From: Aristolochia californica
Lineage: Eukaryota > Streptophyta > Magnoliopsida > Piperales > Aristolochiaceae
Assembly (NCBI GenBank): GCA_029961685.1
Contig: JARWKL010000012.1
Span: forward strand, 8,773,955-8,837,954
Direction of reading: 5' to 3'
DNA length: 64,000 bases
The notes under the pieces were generated by a model, which made no database searches, was not told the origin of the DNA, and was given only the letters and a program-made list of their open reading frames with translations. The translations under genes and the position numbers were made by a program. Below, in pieces: positions 30,346-41,700 of the stretch. Each line of letters opens with the position of its first letter. Positions within the stretch are counted from its first letter, which is position 1.

Positions 30346-31440
30346 TTAGCTTTCCTTTGTCTAGGTATAGAAAGCGATGTAAATGAAAAGGTGAAAATAC
30401 TCCATCAAGGAATAAAAACTCACCATGAAATATTATAAGGAACATTTACGCAACCCAAGGTAAATCTCATCAATGATCTACAAACATTTGTAGATAATGA
30501 ATTTGAACATTCCTGAATACTAGAACCTATTTGAGAAATGAAAATTAAGGTAGTAAATAAAAAACCTACACAAAAAAAATTACAAGAGGTTATTTGTAAA
30601 ATAGCCAAAGTAAAAACCAATAGAGTGTAGATAAAGATCGTCTTATATGAGACATCTGCCCTCTAACAAAAAAGGATGAACTAAGAGAACTTGTTATTCA
30701 ACATACCTCTCCATTGATAACTTTATACCAATTAGAACGTTTTCTTCAGATATTGTTCCAAATATTAGAAGAGACCGCGTCTCAACTAAAGTTCTTAAAT
30801 GTTTAAACCCATAGGCATAGAATGTACTTCTCTCCAACAAAGTGTTCATGTACACCATGAAACACAAGGAAAATACGAAGAACATCCTAACCTCATGCAG
30901 GATGGACAAAAATGGATAATAAATATTCCAAGGATTATTGAACTCTATAACAAAGACTGGATTGAATTCTAGAAAAAGTCCTTCGTCTTTCAGAAGGAAC
31001 TATCTGTAAAAATACAAGATACCGATTTTGGTACTTTCTGCTACAAACTACTAAGTGAATCAGATTTAGTTAAGCTACAAAAATTCAAATATGTCCATTA
31101 TGGACTAGTTCGTATAGGATTAGACCCCCTAATATGAATAAACCAAAATTTACCCTTCATAGCAGCTATCGTAGATAACTCCGGGAAAAACAATTTTGAA
31201 AAAGCCCTACTCGGATGAGTTAGAGTAAATCTAGGTTTAGGCCCAGTTTCTTTTACAACCTGGCTAAACCTACAAATAGATCTAAACAACAAGCATATCC
31301 AAGATACCTTGTCCCTAAAAATCTACATAGACAAAATGCAAGACATTCTAAAAGAAATCCTAGCATTAAAAGACCACTTAGGTTCTTTATCTGTCACAAT
31401 AAGGTATAAAACTCCTTTTACACCTTGGACACCAAAATAA
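30346..31440 (+). pseudogene. Endogenous pararetrovirus: movement-protein region
   Basis: Decayed copy of a Caulimoviridae movement protein (30K superfamily), which in live viruses lets the genome pass through plasmodesmata. The clearest stretch, about 31060-31340, reads KLQKFKYVHYGLVRIGLDPL, then LPFIAAIVDNS, VRVNLGLGPVSFTTWL and IQDTLSLKIYI, in the order expected of that family. Stops occur through the N-terminal part and inside the core (for example near 31137 and 31216), and frameshifts are likely. It cannot make a functional protein. No TSD is visible, as usual for such insertions. Confidence 0.8.
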
Positions 31441-31736
31441 TTTAAAAAGAGCATCTTTTAGATCATTTAAGAGTTGTACGAGCAGAAGGGATTCTAATAC
31501 TACAACAATGAGATAATATACACCTAGAAGATGATACAATTCAATCTCTTATATTGTATCATTATAGATGGATGAGATTAAACAATAGATCTTACAATTT
31601 GCTATTGAAGATCGAGAAAATAAAAAGAAAACTAGAAAAAATAGCTTTCTAAAATGAATGAGTTTTTGTATTTAATAGATATGGAAACTTCATTACCATT
31701 AGGCCTTCCTGACATCATTGGATGACCTAAAAACTA
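31441..31736 (+). pseudogene. Endogenous pararetrovirus: link region
   Basis: Lies between the movement- and coat-protein parts. Many stops in all plus frames. Weak residues only (EFLYLIDMETSLPLGLPDII near 31655-31720). No domain assigned. Confidence 0.5.
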
Positions 31737-32713
31737 GTGTATATTGCACCATTCATAGCACCAAGAAGAAAAGATCTCAAACCATCAACTTTTAGGATTG
31801 CCTCAGAAGCATCATCATCAATTGATGATGAAGTTTACGCTGAATATAATACTTTCGGTCGACAAATGATTTATTATGTTCAAGAGGAAAAACCCTCATC
31901 TAGTAAACAAAAGAAGCAATTAGACAGTGAACCAGAGGCATGGGACTCTGACGAAGTTGCCACAAAAATTAAAAAGAAAAATGACTACTCTGCTAAAGAC
32001 AAAATGGCAGATGATCTTGGTAAAAGATTCTGAATGCTTCGAGGAAGTAATAACGAAGCCGAGTCATCAAGAGTAAGAGAAACTGTCTTTGAAGATAATT
32101 TTTGAGACAAAGAAAGATACTCTCACACTAAGGTCTCACTCGGAGGCCAAAGATATTTGACAAAATACGCCAATGTCGATCCAGCAAATACTACCAAAGG
32201 ACATAGTTCTATTGATAGTATAAACCCATTTGGATTTTATCTCAACTTGGATTGCCCCAAGGATGGAGAAAAAGTTCTAAAAGACTGGGAAAGAAATATG
32301 AGCAATGCTGCTAATATGAACGAATCTTGGGGTAAAGATTCAACATTTAACTTCTTTACCAATGCCTTACAGGGTAATGTAGCAAACTAGTGGGACAACC
32401 TTCCCGAAGACCAAAAGACTGCTACATCTACATCTGTAGCCTCAATTCTAAAAGGAATAGTTGCTATGATATCAAAAAAATTTCTAGGAATACATCCTAC
32501 CCTAGAAGCTCAAAACGAGAATTCTAAACAAAGAAAACGTTTAGAAATTCTTCAAAATTTAAGCAAGTTACAAATCTGTAACATTTGTTTCTATGAGAAG
32601 TATTAATGCTTATTTTCAAGTTACTTCTATAAATTAAAAAAAGATGATCAGAAACCCTATTGGCCTTCTTTTATTCAAAAATGCCTGAAACATTTGTTAT
32701 TGCCTATGAAAAG
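31737..32713 (+). pseudogene. Endogenous pararetrovirus: coat-protein region
   Basis: The frame from 31737 is acidic and Ser/Lys-rich (EPEAWDSDEVATKIKKK), like the N-terminal flank of Caulimoviridae coat proteins. After stops near 32031 and 32103 come STKGHSS-like and NPFGFYLNLDCPKDGEK (about 32226-32275), the capsid-core part FFTNALQGNVAN (about 32350-32390), KKFLGIHPTLEAQNENSK and a Cys-containing stretch ICNICFYEKY with KKDDQKPYWPSFIQKCL near 32570-32690. Protease, RT and RNase H are absent: sequence ends at 32713 where the E4 LTR starts. At least four stops disable it. Genus cannot be fixed; a florendovirus- or petuvirus-like source is possible. Confidence 0.75.
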
Positions 32714-33155
32714 TGTTGAATTTATAGAAAAGAAAAATACTTCACTGACTTCATTAACTTATTATAATCAGAGTACATGAACCTCTATTTATAATAGAGG
32801 AAGGTAGTAGTATCCAATTACAATAAAACTACCTTTGTCCCAAATACACCCAAACTCTAACACTTAAAGATAAGACCTAACATAATTAAATAACTCAATA
32901 TAGATAAAAGACAAACATAACTCAAAATAGAACTCTTCTAGGACGTGACCATAAGATAAAGATGTCTTTGTGAGTCCTTCTTGATCTTCTAAATTATGTG
33001 ATAACGATGTCAGCTCGTGGTAATCATGGTGGGTCGTACTTCTCATGTGCTTGGGCCCATCTTGTGGGTCTTCCTTGGTCGTATTGCCCATCTTATAATA
33101 CTCTTAGATATGTGGGAATTCTTTGGTTGTGTGGGCTTGGGCCAATCTTCCAACA
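32714..33155 (-). repeat. E4 3' LTR
   Basis: 442 bp, TGTTGAATTTATAG to TTCCAACA, followed by 'ctccccctcaagctggggg'. Confidence 0.87.
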
Positions 33156-34807
33156 CTCCCCCTCAAGCTGGGGGTGAGAGAACAACATGAACTCCCAGCT
33201 TGCAGCAAATGATGTATAAAATCTTTTTGTATAAAATGGCACATCTTCCAACATTCCCCCTCACGCTGTTGTATCCTTCCATGAGACCCTGCTAGCATAA
33301 TATAAGTGGGAGTAAAAATCACTCCTAGCCAGTAAGACATTGCTCCATACTCCAATCCTAATCCTGGATGTAGGGCACACTCCGTCTTCTATAGGTAGTG
33401 TGTCTATTGGCATTGCTCTGAAGTGTCCACCACCATGTCCCTCCACAAGAAAAGGAATCTTAAGTGGTGGGGGGGGGGGGGGGGGGTAGTGGGTTTATTT
33501 ATATTTATATGGTGTCCCAATCTGGACACTGACTCTCATGGTATCCAGACCATGATATTTTTAGAGTTAAATTTATCATGGTGTCTCAATCTGGACACCG
33601 ATTCTCATGGTGTCCCAACCGTGATATTTTTGAGAGTCAAATAAATTATGGTATGAGAAAAGGTATTGAGGCCACCTCTTCTTAAATAATAATGTCTCAT
33701 CCAAAGAGACATAATAGCAGCAACTATAATGTAACAAGACCATCTTCCAACACATATAACAAGAACTAAAATAATAAACCTTGTTGAAGGACCCATGAAA
33801 TAATCATAATTTGATATAAATAAATTTTCTTAGATGCACAAGCTTCATTTGTGCTCCTCCTTTCTTGAATATTTTAGCCACATAAAACTTATGCTCAACA
33901 TATGGAATAAAATATATCTTCCTTGTACTTCTTCTACTTCTCCCCCTCAAACTGGGAGGTAATGGCAGTGATCCCAGCTTGAACCAAATATCATAGATGT
34001 AGTAATATGCCCAAATAATAGAGATGTATAAATAAGCCCTCAAACCAGGAGAAGTGAAATATTTTCCTGATATATCAACTCAAAAAGTGAAGCAAAATAA
34101 TGGGCTTAAATTCGGATTTTTCAATGCAACAGAATACCAGCATGACCTTTGATTCTTCCAATGCGTGTAAATCTTTAAATATAGATCAGATTGACATAAA
34201 ATTTTCTCCTTATGAAACTAAAATTAAATTAATTTCATCTAAGTATAACCTCTCTTCATAAAATATAATTATTAGGAGATAAATAATCTGATAGATTTCG
34301 GTCTTTGTCATCTGGCTGAACTAAGCACTGTTTCTCATTTTTTTCAGCATGACCATTGACTCTTCCAAGATCAATATCTCCTTATAAAAAACTTAGATCG
34401 AGAATTGGTTGAATAGATAAGAAAATAGACTTACATATATTTATTTTTATATATAATTATGTATATAAAGTTTCGTTCTTGATAGCATAAATTACCTCAG
34501 AATTTGAAGCTTTCTACTGCTGGTCGAACCTTGTTTTCAATCTGACCTTTGCTGCTTCAAATATCGATTTCTCTTTGTAGATAACTTCAATTGGAAAATT
34601 TTATTTTTACTTTTAAATTAGACTCAAATATATTTCCATCAATATATAATTTTCACTATGAAAATCTCAGTATAGAGGTGAAAAAAGCAAACAAACTACA
34701 GGTTTAGGGACTGAAAAAAATAACTACGAACCTAGACTTAGGGTTAAAGGTTTAGAGAAAAGGATTTCATTATCTCTATGGGTTGATCGAGTCAACTCAC
34801 CGAACCT
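33156..34807 (-). other. E4 internal region, no coding capacity
   Basis: Same blocks as E1/E2: C-rich motifs at 33156, about 33256 and about 33942, a G run (33469-33486), a short minisatellite (about 33526-33640), and a leader with 'acttagggttaaaggttt'. No domain in any frame. Confidence 0.72.
33526..33640. repeat. E4 minisatellite, about two to three loose units
   Basis: Repeats of 'ctctcatggtatccagacc' / 'ttctcatggtgtcccaacc' followed by 'gtgatattttt' and 'gagtcaaat'. A degenerate version of the family array. Confidence 0.65.
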
Positions 34808-34819
34808 GATATGATACCA
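34808..34819 (-). other. E4 primer-binding site (decayed)
   Basis: The minus strand reads TGGTATCATATC, keeping the TGGTATCA core of the initiator-Met PBS beside the LTR. Confidence 0.7.
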
Positions 34820-34935
34820 TGTTGAATTGATGGAAAAGATAAATACTTCATTAACTTCATTAACTTATTATAATCAGAGTACATGAACCTCTATTTATAA
34901 TAGAGAAAGGTAGTAGAGTCCAATTACAATAAAAC
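34820..34935 (-). repeat. E4 5' LTR, first 116 bp
   Basis: TGTTGAATTGATGG to 'caattacaataaaac'. Includes the minus-strand TATA box at 34892-34899. Confidence 0.82.
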
Positions 34936-35331
34936 AGTTGAATTTATGAAAAAGAAAAATACTTCATTGACTTGTTGTAATTAGTGTACATGAACCTCTA
35001 TTTATAATAGAGGAAGGTAGTAGAGTCCAATTACAATAAAACTACCATTGTCCAAATTATACCCAAACTCTAACACTTAAAGATAAGTCCTAGCATAATT
35101 AAATAACTCAATATAGATAAAAGACAAAAATAACTCAAACTAAAACTCTTCTTGGACGTGACCATAAGATAAAGATAATTTTGTGAGTCCTTCTTGATCT
35201 TCCAACTGATGTCATAAGGATGTCAGCTCATGGTAATCATTGTGGGTCCTACTTCGTATGTGCTTGGGCCCATCTTTTGGGGCTTCTTTTGTCGTGTGGC
35301 CCATCTTATAATACTCTTAGATATGTGGGCC
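34936..35331 (-). repeat. Second E-family LTR copy, truncated
   Basis: Restarts with 'gttgaatttatgaaaaag' and follows the LTR for about 395 bp, breaking at 'ttagatatgtgggcc' before the conserved CAACA end. It may be the edge of another insertion or a recombination product. Confidence 0.75.
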
Positions 35332-35701
35332 TGTTATGCACGCAATAACATTATTATTTTAGTTTTTAATTTAATTTAATTTATTTATTTCAGTTTTAGG
35401 CCATAGGGGTATTTTTGTAATATTTTATCTTAAAACCCTAACAGGGTGAACCCTATTTAAGGGGTATGAGTAATGAGACACACAATCATTGAAGTATTAA
35501 GAATTAGGTTAAATCTAGCGTAAAGAGGCTTGAGATCACCTTCTTGATTTAGAGGTTAGGGTTTTCCTAAAAAATCCACGTATTCTCTCATCCTCCATTG
35601 ATCTTTGTCTTCCCCATGTCTTCCTACTATCCCTACTGTAATGCTTGGAAGACCCGTAACCCGTGGCAAATCCCAGATCCTCCCAAAGAATCCTTGTGTC
35701 A
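35332..35701 (+). other. Orphan LTR-like or leader piece
   Basis: Starts TGTTATGCACGC and contains 'cataggggtatttttgtaat', 'aaaccctaacagggtgaacc' and 'ctatttaaggggtatgag'. This is the layout of the Gypsy LTR at 23844-24680, which also has 'ggggtatagttgggttttat' and 'accctattgaaggggtaagg'. No CA end, PBS or partner is found. It separates E4 from the forward satellite. No gene is recognised. Confidence 0.5.
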
Positions 35702-38700
35702 GAAAATATTTATTTGTTTTCTTTGCACTTGGAATGAAAGTTCCAAGAAGGTGCAAAAAAAAAGTATGACCATATTTTTTTTCTGTTTGTACTAAGAACA
35801 AAAGAACGAAGAAGAAGCAAAAAACAAGAACGACAATATTTTTTTGTTTTCTTTTTGCACTTGGAGTGAAAGTACAAAGAAGAATAAAAAAGTATGAAAA
35901 TATTTATTGTTTTTTTGTTTGCACTTGGCGAAAAAGTACAAAGAAGAAGCAAAAGGAAAAAAAATGTTTTTATTTAGCTTTATTAAGCTCTCACGACACA
36001 AGGGGCAATATTTATTGTTTTTTTTTCTCTTGGAATGAAAGTACGACATTATTAAGCTAAAAAAAGTAAGACAATATTAAGTCAAAAGAATATGACAATA
36101 TTTATTTTTTTTCGTTTTTCACTTGGAATGAATGTTTCAAGAAGATGGGAAAAAAATAGAGTGACAATATTTATTGTTTTTCTATTTCCACTTGGAACAA
36201 AAGTACCAAGAAGAAGCAAAAAAAAGTACAACAAAATTTATTGGTTTTATTTTTTCACTTGGAATAAAAGTACCAAGAAGAAGCAAAAATAAAGTAAGAA
36301 AATATTTATTTTGTTTTCTGTTTGCACTTGGAAAGAAAGTACCAAGAAGAAGCAAAAAAAAAAAAATGTATGACAATATTTTTTTTTATTTTTGTATTTG
36401 GTGAGAAAGTACCAAAAAGAAGAAAAAAAGTATGACAATATTTATTGTGTTTCTTTTTGCACCTAGAGAGAAAGTACAAGCCTAAGCAAAAAAAAAAATA
36501 CAGTTTTGTTTTGCTTTACTAAACTCTCGCAATACAAGGGGCAATATTTATTGTTTTTCTTTTTGCATTTGGAACGAAGGTACCAAATAGATCCAAAACA
36601 AAAAGTATGTCTTTTCTTTGCTTTATTAAGCTCTAGCAATGCAAAGAGCAATATTTATTGTTTTCTATTTTCATTTAGAAGGAAAGTACCAAGAAGAAGA
36701 AAAAAAATAACAACAATTTTTATTTGTTTTTTTTCTGCAGTTGGAATGAAAGTTCCAAGAAGATGCAAAAAAATAAAAAAAATGACAATACTTATTATTT
36801 TTATGTTTTCACTTGGAACTAAACTACCAAGAAGAAGGAAAAAAATTACAACGACATTTATTGGTTTTCGTTTTGCACATGGAATGAAAGTACCAAGAAG
36901 AAGGAAGACAAGTACGACAATATTAATTGTTTTTTCTGTTTGCACTTGGAAAGAAAGTACAAAGAAGAAGCAAATATAATAAAAGTTAAAAAAAAAATTT
37001 TTTTTTTTGTTTTTACACAAGGAGTGAAAGTTCTAACAGAAACAAAAAAAAAAAAACATGATTTTGTTTTGTTTTATTAGGCTCTCACAATGCAAGGGGC
37101 AATATTTATCATTTTTTGCATAATTGGAATGAATGTACCATGAAGAAGCAAAAAATAAAAATAAAAAAGTATGATAATATTTACTATTTTTATTTATGTA
37201 GTTGGAGAAAAAGAATCGACAGAAGAAGAAAAAACTATGACTTTGTTTTGCTTTATTAAGCTCACGCAATGCAAGGAGAAATATTTTTTTTTTGTTGCAC
37301 TTGGAATGAATGAACCAAGAAGAAGCAAACAAATAAAAAACCATGACTTTGTTTTGCTTTCTTAAGCTCTCACAATGCAAACGGTAATATTTATTATTAT
37401 TTTTATTGCACTTCGAATGAAAGTACAATGAAGATGTAAGAAAAAGTGTGGAAATATTTATTTGTTTTCTCTGTGCTTGGAATGAAAGTAAAAGAAGATG
37501 AAAAAAAATAGTATGACAATATTTATTATTTTCTTTTTGCACTTGGAACGAAAGTATCAAGAAGAAGCAAAAAATAGTACAACAATATTTATTGGTTTTA
37601 TTTTTTCACTTGGAACAAAAGTACCAAGAAGAAGCAAAAAAAAGTACATTAATATTTATTCATTTTTTGTTTGCACTTGGAAAGATAGTATCTAGATGAT
37701 GTCAAAAAAAGTATGACAATATTTACTGTTTTTCTTTTTTCTCTTGGAGAGAAAGTACCAACAAAAGCAAAAAAAAAAAATGATTTGGTTTGCTTTTCTA
37801 AGCCCTCACAATGCAATGGACAATATTTATTGTTTTTCTTTTTGCACTCGGGATGAATGTACCAAGAAGAAGCAAAAAAAAAAAGTTACGAAATAGTTAT
37901 TATTTCGATTTGCTCTTGGAGAGAAATTACCAATAGAAGTAAAAAAAGAAAAAAGAAGTATGACTTTGCTTCACTTTATTAACCTCTCGCAATGCAAAGG
38001 GCAATAATTATTGTTTTCTCTTTGCACTTGGAAAGAAAGTACCGAGAATAAAAAAAATTACAAAAATATTTTTTAGTTTTCTTTTTTTCAATTTGAACAA
38101 AATTATCAAGAAGAACCAAAAAAAAGTACGAAAATATTTATACTTTGTTGTTTGCACTTGGAACGAAAGTACCAAGAAGAACCAAAAAAAGTACGACAAT
38201 TTTTATTGTTTTTATTTTTGAACTTGGAAAGAAAGTCCCAACAGAAGCAAAAAAAAAAGTATGAATTTTTTTTGCTTTATTAAGTCTCGGAAAGCAAGTG
38301 GTAATATTTATTATTTTTGAGATTGCACATGGAACGAAGGTACCAAGAAGAAGCAAAAAAAAAAAAAAAAAAAAAAACTCTAGAAAATATCACCATTTTT
38401 CTTTTTTTTGCACTTGGAGAGACAGTACCAATTGAAACAAAACAAAAATAAAAAAGTGCGATTTTTTTTGCTTTATTACACTCTCACAATGCAAGGGGCA
38501 ATATTTATCATTTTTTTCTTTGCTCTTGGAACGAAAAATACTAATAAGAAGCCACAAAAAAACCAAAAGTATGACTTTGTTTTGCTTTATTAAGCTCTCG
38601 CAATGCAAAGGGCAATATTTATTTATTTTTTTGTTTTCAATTGGAATGAAAGTATCCACCCATATGAAGCAAAAAAAAAAAAAAAACAATGTTTCACAAT

Positions 38701-41700
38701 ATTTATTGTTTTCTTGTTTGCATTTGGAGAGAAAGTACCAATTAAAGCAAAAAAAAAGTACGACTTTGTTTTACTCTCTCAATGCATGAGAAAATATTTA
38801 TTGTTTTTCTTTTTCACTTGGTACAAAAGTACCAAGAAGAAGAAAAAAATGTATGACAATATTTATTGTTTTTTGTTTGCACTAGGTGAAAAAAAAGTAC
38901 GTGAATAGTTATTGTTTTTTTCTTTTTCCACTTGGAGAGAAAGTACCAATAGAAGCAAAAAAAAAAAAAGAATTACGAGTGTTCTTTGATTTATTAAGCT
39001 CTCACATCGCAAGAGGCAATATTTATTGCGTTTCACTTTGCACTTGGAATCAAAGTACCAAGAAGAAGCAAAAAAAAAAAAAAAAACAATATTTATTGGC
39101 TTTCTTTTTGCACTTGGAATGAAAGTAGGAAGAAGAAGCAAAATAAAAGTACAATAATATTTATAGTTTTTCTATTTTAACTTGGAAAGAAAGTATCAAG
39201 AAGAATAAAAAAGTACGACATTTTTTATTGTGTTTTGTTTTTGGATGTGGAGAGAAAGTACCAATAGAAGAAAAAAAAGTAAGACATTGTTTTGCATTAT
39301 TAAGCTCTCGTATAGCAAGGGGTAATATTTTTTTTCTATTCGCGCATGGAACGAAAGTACCAAGAAGAAGCATAAAAAAACTTAAAAAAATATGAAAATG
39401 TTTATTTTTTTTCGTTTTTTCACATGGAGAGATAGTACCAACCATTGAAAAAAAATGTACGACTTTATTTTTTTTTATTAAGCTCTCACAATGCAAGGGA
39501 GAATATTTAATTATTTCTATTTGCACTTGAAGGACCAAGAAGAAGCAAAAAAAAGTATGACTTTGTTTTACTTTATTTAGCTCTCGCACTACAAGGGGCA
39601 ATATTTATTTCTTTTCTGTTTGCTCTTGGAATGAAACTATTAAGAAGAAACAAAAAAAGTAGCACAATATGTATTGTTTTTCTTTTTTCACTTGGAGATA
39701 AAGTACAAAAAATTAAAAAACATTATGACTTTGTATTGTTTTAATAAGCTCTCACAATGCAAGGAGCAATATTTTTTGTTTTTCTTTTTGCACTTGGAAA
39801 GAAAGTGCGACAATATTATGCGTAGAAAATAAGTACGATGATTTTTTTCTTTTCACACTTGAAATAAAAGTTCAAAGAAGATGCAAAAAAAATAAAAAAA
39901 TAAAAAGGCAATATTTTTTTTTCTGTCTGCACTTGGAACGAAAGTACCAGGAGAAACAAAAACAAAGTACGACTTTGTTTTGCTTTATTAAGCTCTCGCA
40001 ATGCAATGGGTAATATTTATTGTTTTTATTTTTGCACTTGGAATGGAGGTACCAAGAAGAACCAAAAAAGTTATGACTTTTTTTTACTTTATTAAGCTCT
40101 CGGAATGCCAGGGGTAATATTTATTATTTTCTATTAACACGTGGAATGAAAGTATTAAGAAGAAAAAAAAGGACGATATTTTTTATTTGTTTTCTTTTTG
40201 CACTTGGAATATCAAGAAGAAGCAAAAAAAGCAAGACAATATTTATTGGATTTTTGTTTGCACTAGGAAAGAAAGTACGATGAAAAAAAAGTACAAAAAT
40301 ATTTATTGTTTTTTGTTTTGCATTTGAAGAAAAAGTATCAAAAGAAGCAAAAAAAGTACGATTTTTTTCACTTTATTAATCTTTCGCAATACAAAGGGCA
40401 ATATTTATTATTTTTATTTTTACTCTTGAAATGAATGAACAAAGTTGAAGCTAAAAAAAAGTAGGATAATATTTATTGTTTTTATTTTTGTGCTTAAAAA
40501 AAGTACGACTTTTTTTTGCTTTATTAAGCTCTCGCTATGCATGGGGCAATATTTATTGTATTTCTTTTTGCACTTGGAATGAAACTACCATGATGAAGCA
40601 AACAATTAAAAAGAATTATCACAATATTTATTTTTATTCTATTTGCATTTGGAACGAATGTACTAAGAAGAAGCAAAAAAAAGTTTGAAAAGATTTATTT
40701 GTTTTCTTTTTGCACTCGGAATGAAAGTACAAAGTAGAAACAAAAACAAGTACAAAAATATTTATTGTTTTTCCGTTTGTACTTGGAAAGAAAGAACCAT
40801 GAAGTAGAAAAAAAATAAAAGTACGAAAATATTTATTATTTTTTTTTTTGCACTTGGAGCGAAAGTACCAACAGAAATAAAAAATAAAGTACAACTTTTT
40901 TTTGTTTTTTAAGCTCTCGCAATGCAAGAGGCAATATTTATCTTTTTTTTTTTTGCATTTAAACGAATTTACCAAGAAGCAAAAAAAAGTTACGTCAATA
41001 TTTATTTGTTTTCTTTTTGCACTTGGAGAGAAAGTACCTACAGAAGCATAAAAAAACGTAGGTCAATATTTTTTTTTTTTTGCACTTAAAAAGAAAGTAT
41101 CAATAAGAAGCCAAAAAAAAAAAAAAGAGTGATACTATTTATTATTATTATTTTTTGTTTTTGTACTTGGAGAGAAAGTACCAATAGAAGCAAAATAAAA
41201 AGTACAACTTTACTTTGCTTTATTAAGTTCTTCCAATGGAAGGGGCAATATTTATCATTTTTCTTTTTGCACATGAAACGAATGTACCAAGAATAAGCAA
41301 AACAAAAAAAAAAGTATGATGATATTTATTTATTTTCTTTTTGCACTTGGAGAGAAAGAACCAACAAAAGGAAAAAAAGGCTCAATTTTGTTTTGCTTTA
41401 TTAACCTATCACAATGCAATATTTATTGTTTTTCTTTTTGCACTTGGAGCGAAGGAACCATCGAGAATAAAAAAAAATATGACTTTATTTTTCTTTATTA
41501 TTAAACTCTCGCTTTGTATGGGGCAATATTTATTGTTTTTTTGTTGGCACTTGGAACGAAAGTACCAAGAAGCAATAAAAAAATACAATTTTTGTTACCA
41601 CGATCAAACTGTACAATTTTTTTTTTTTTTTTGCTCTTGGAATGAAAGTTACTAGAAGATGTAAACAAAATATTATAAAATTATTTATTTTTTTGTTTGC

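Larger units (their letters stand above)
32714..35331 (-). mobile_element. E4: non-autonomous LTR element, right end disrupted
   Basis: Left LTR, C-rich tract, minisatellite, non-coding interior, PBS and right LTR start as in E1/E2. The right LTR stops after 116 bp (34935), a second LTR copy starts anew (34936) and in turn breaks at 35331 against an unrelated piece. No clear target duplication remains. The left edge cuts the pararetroviral fragment. Confidence 0.82.
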
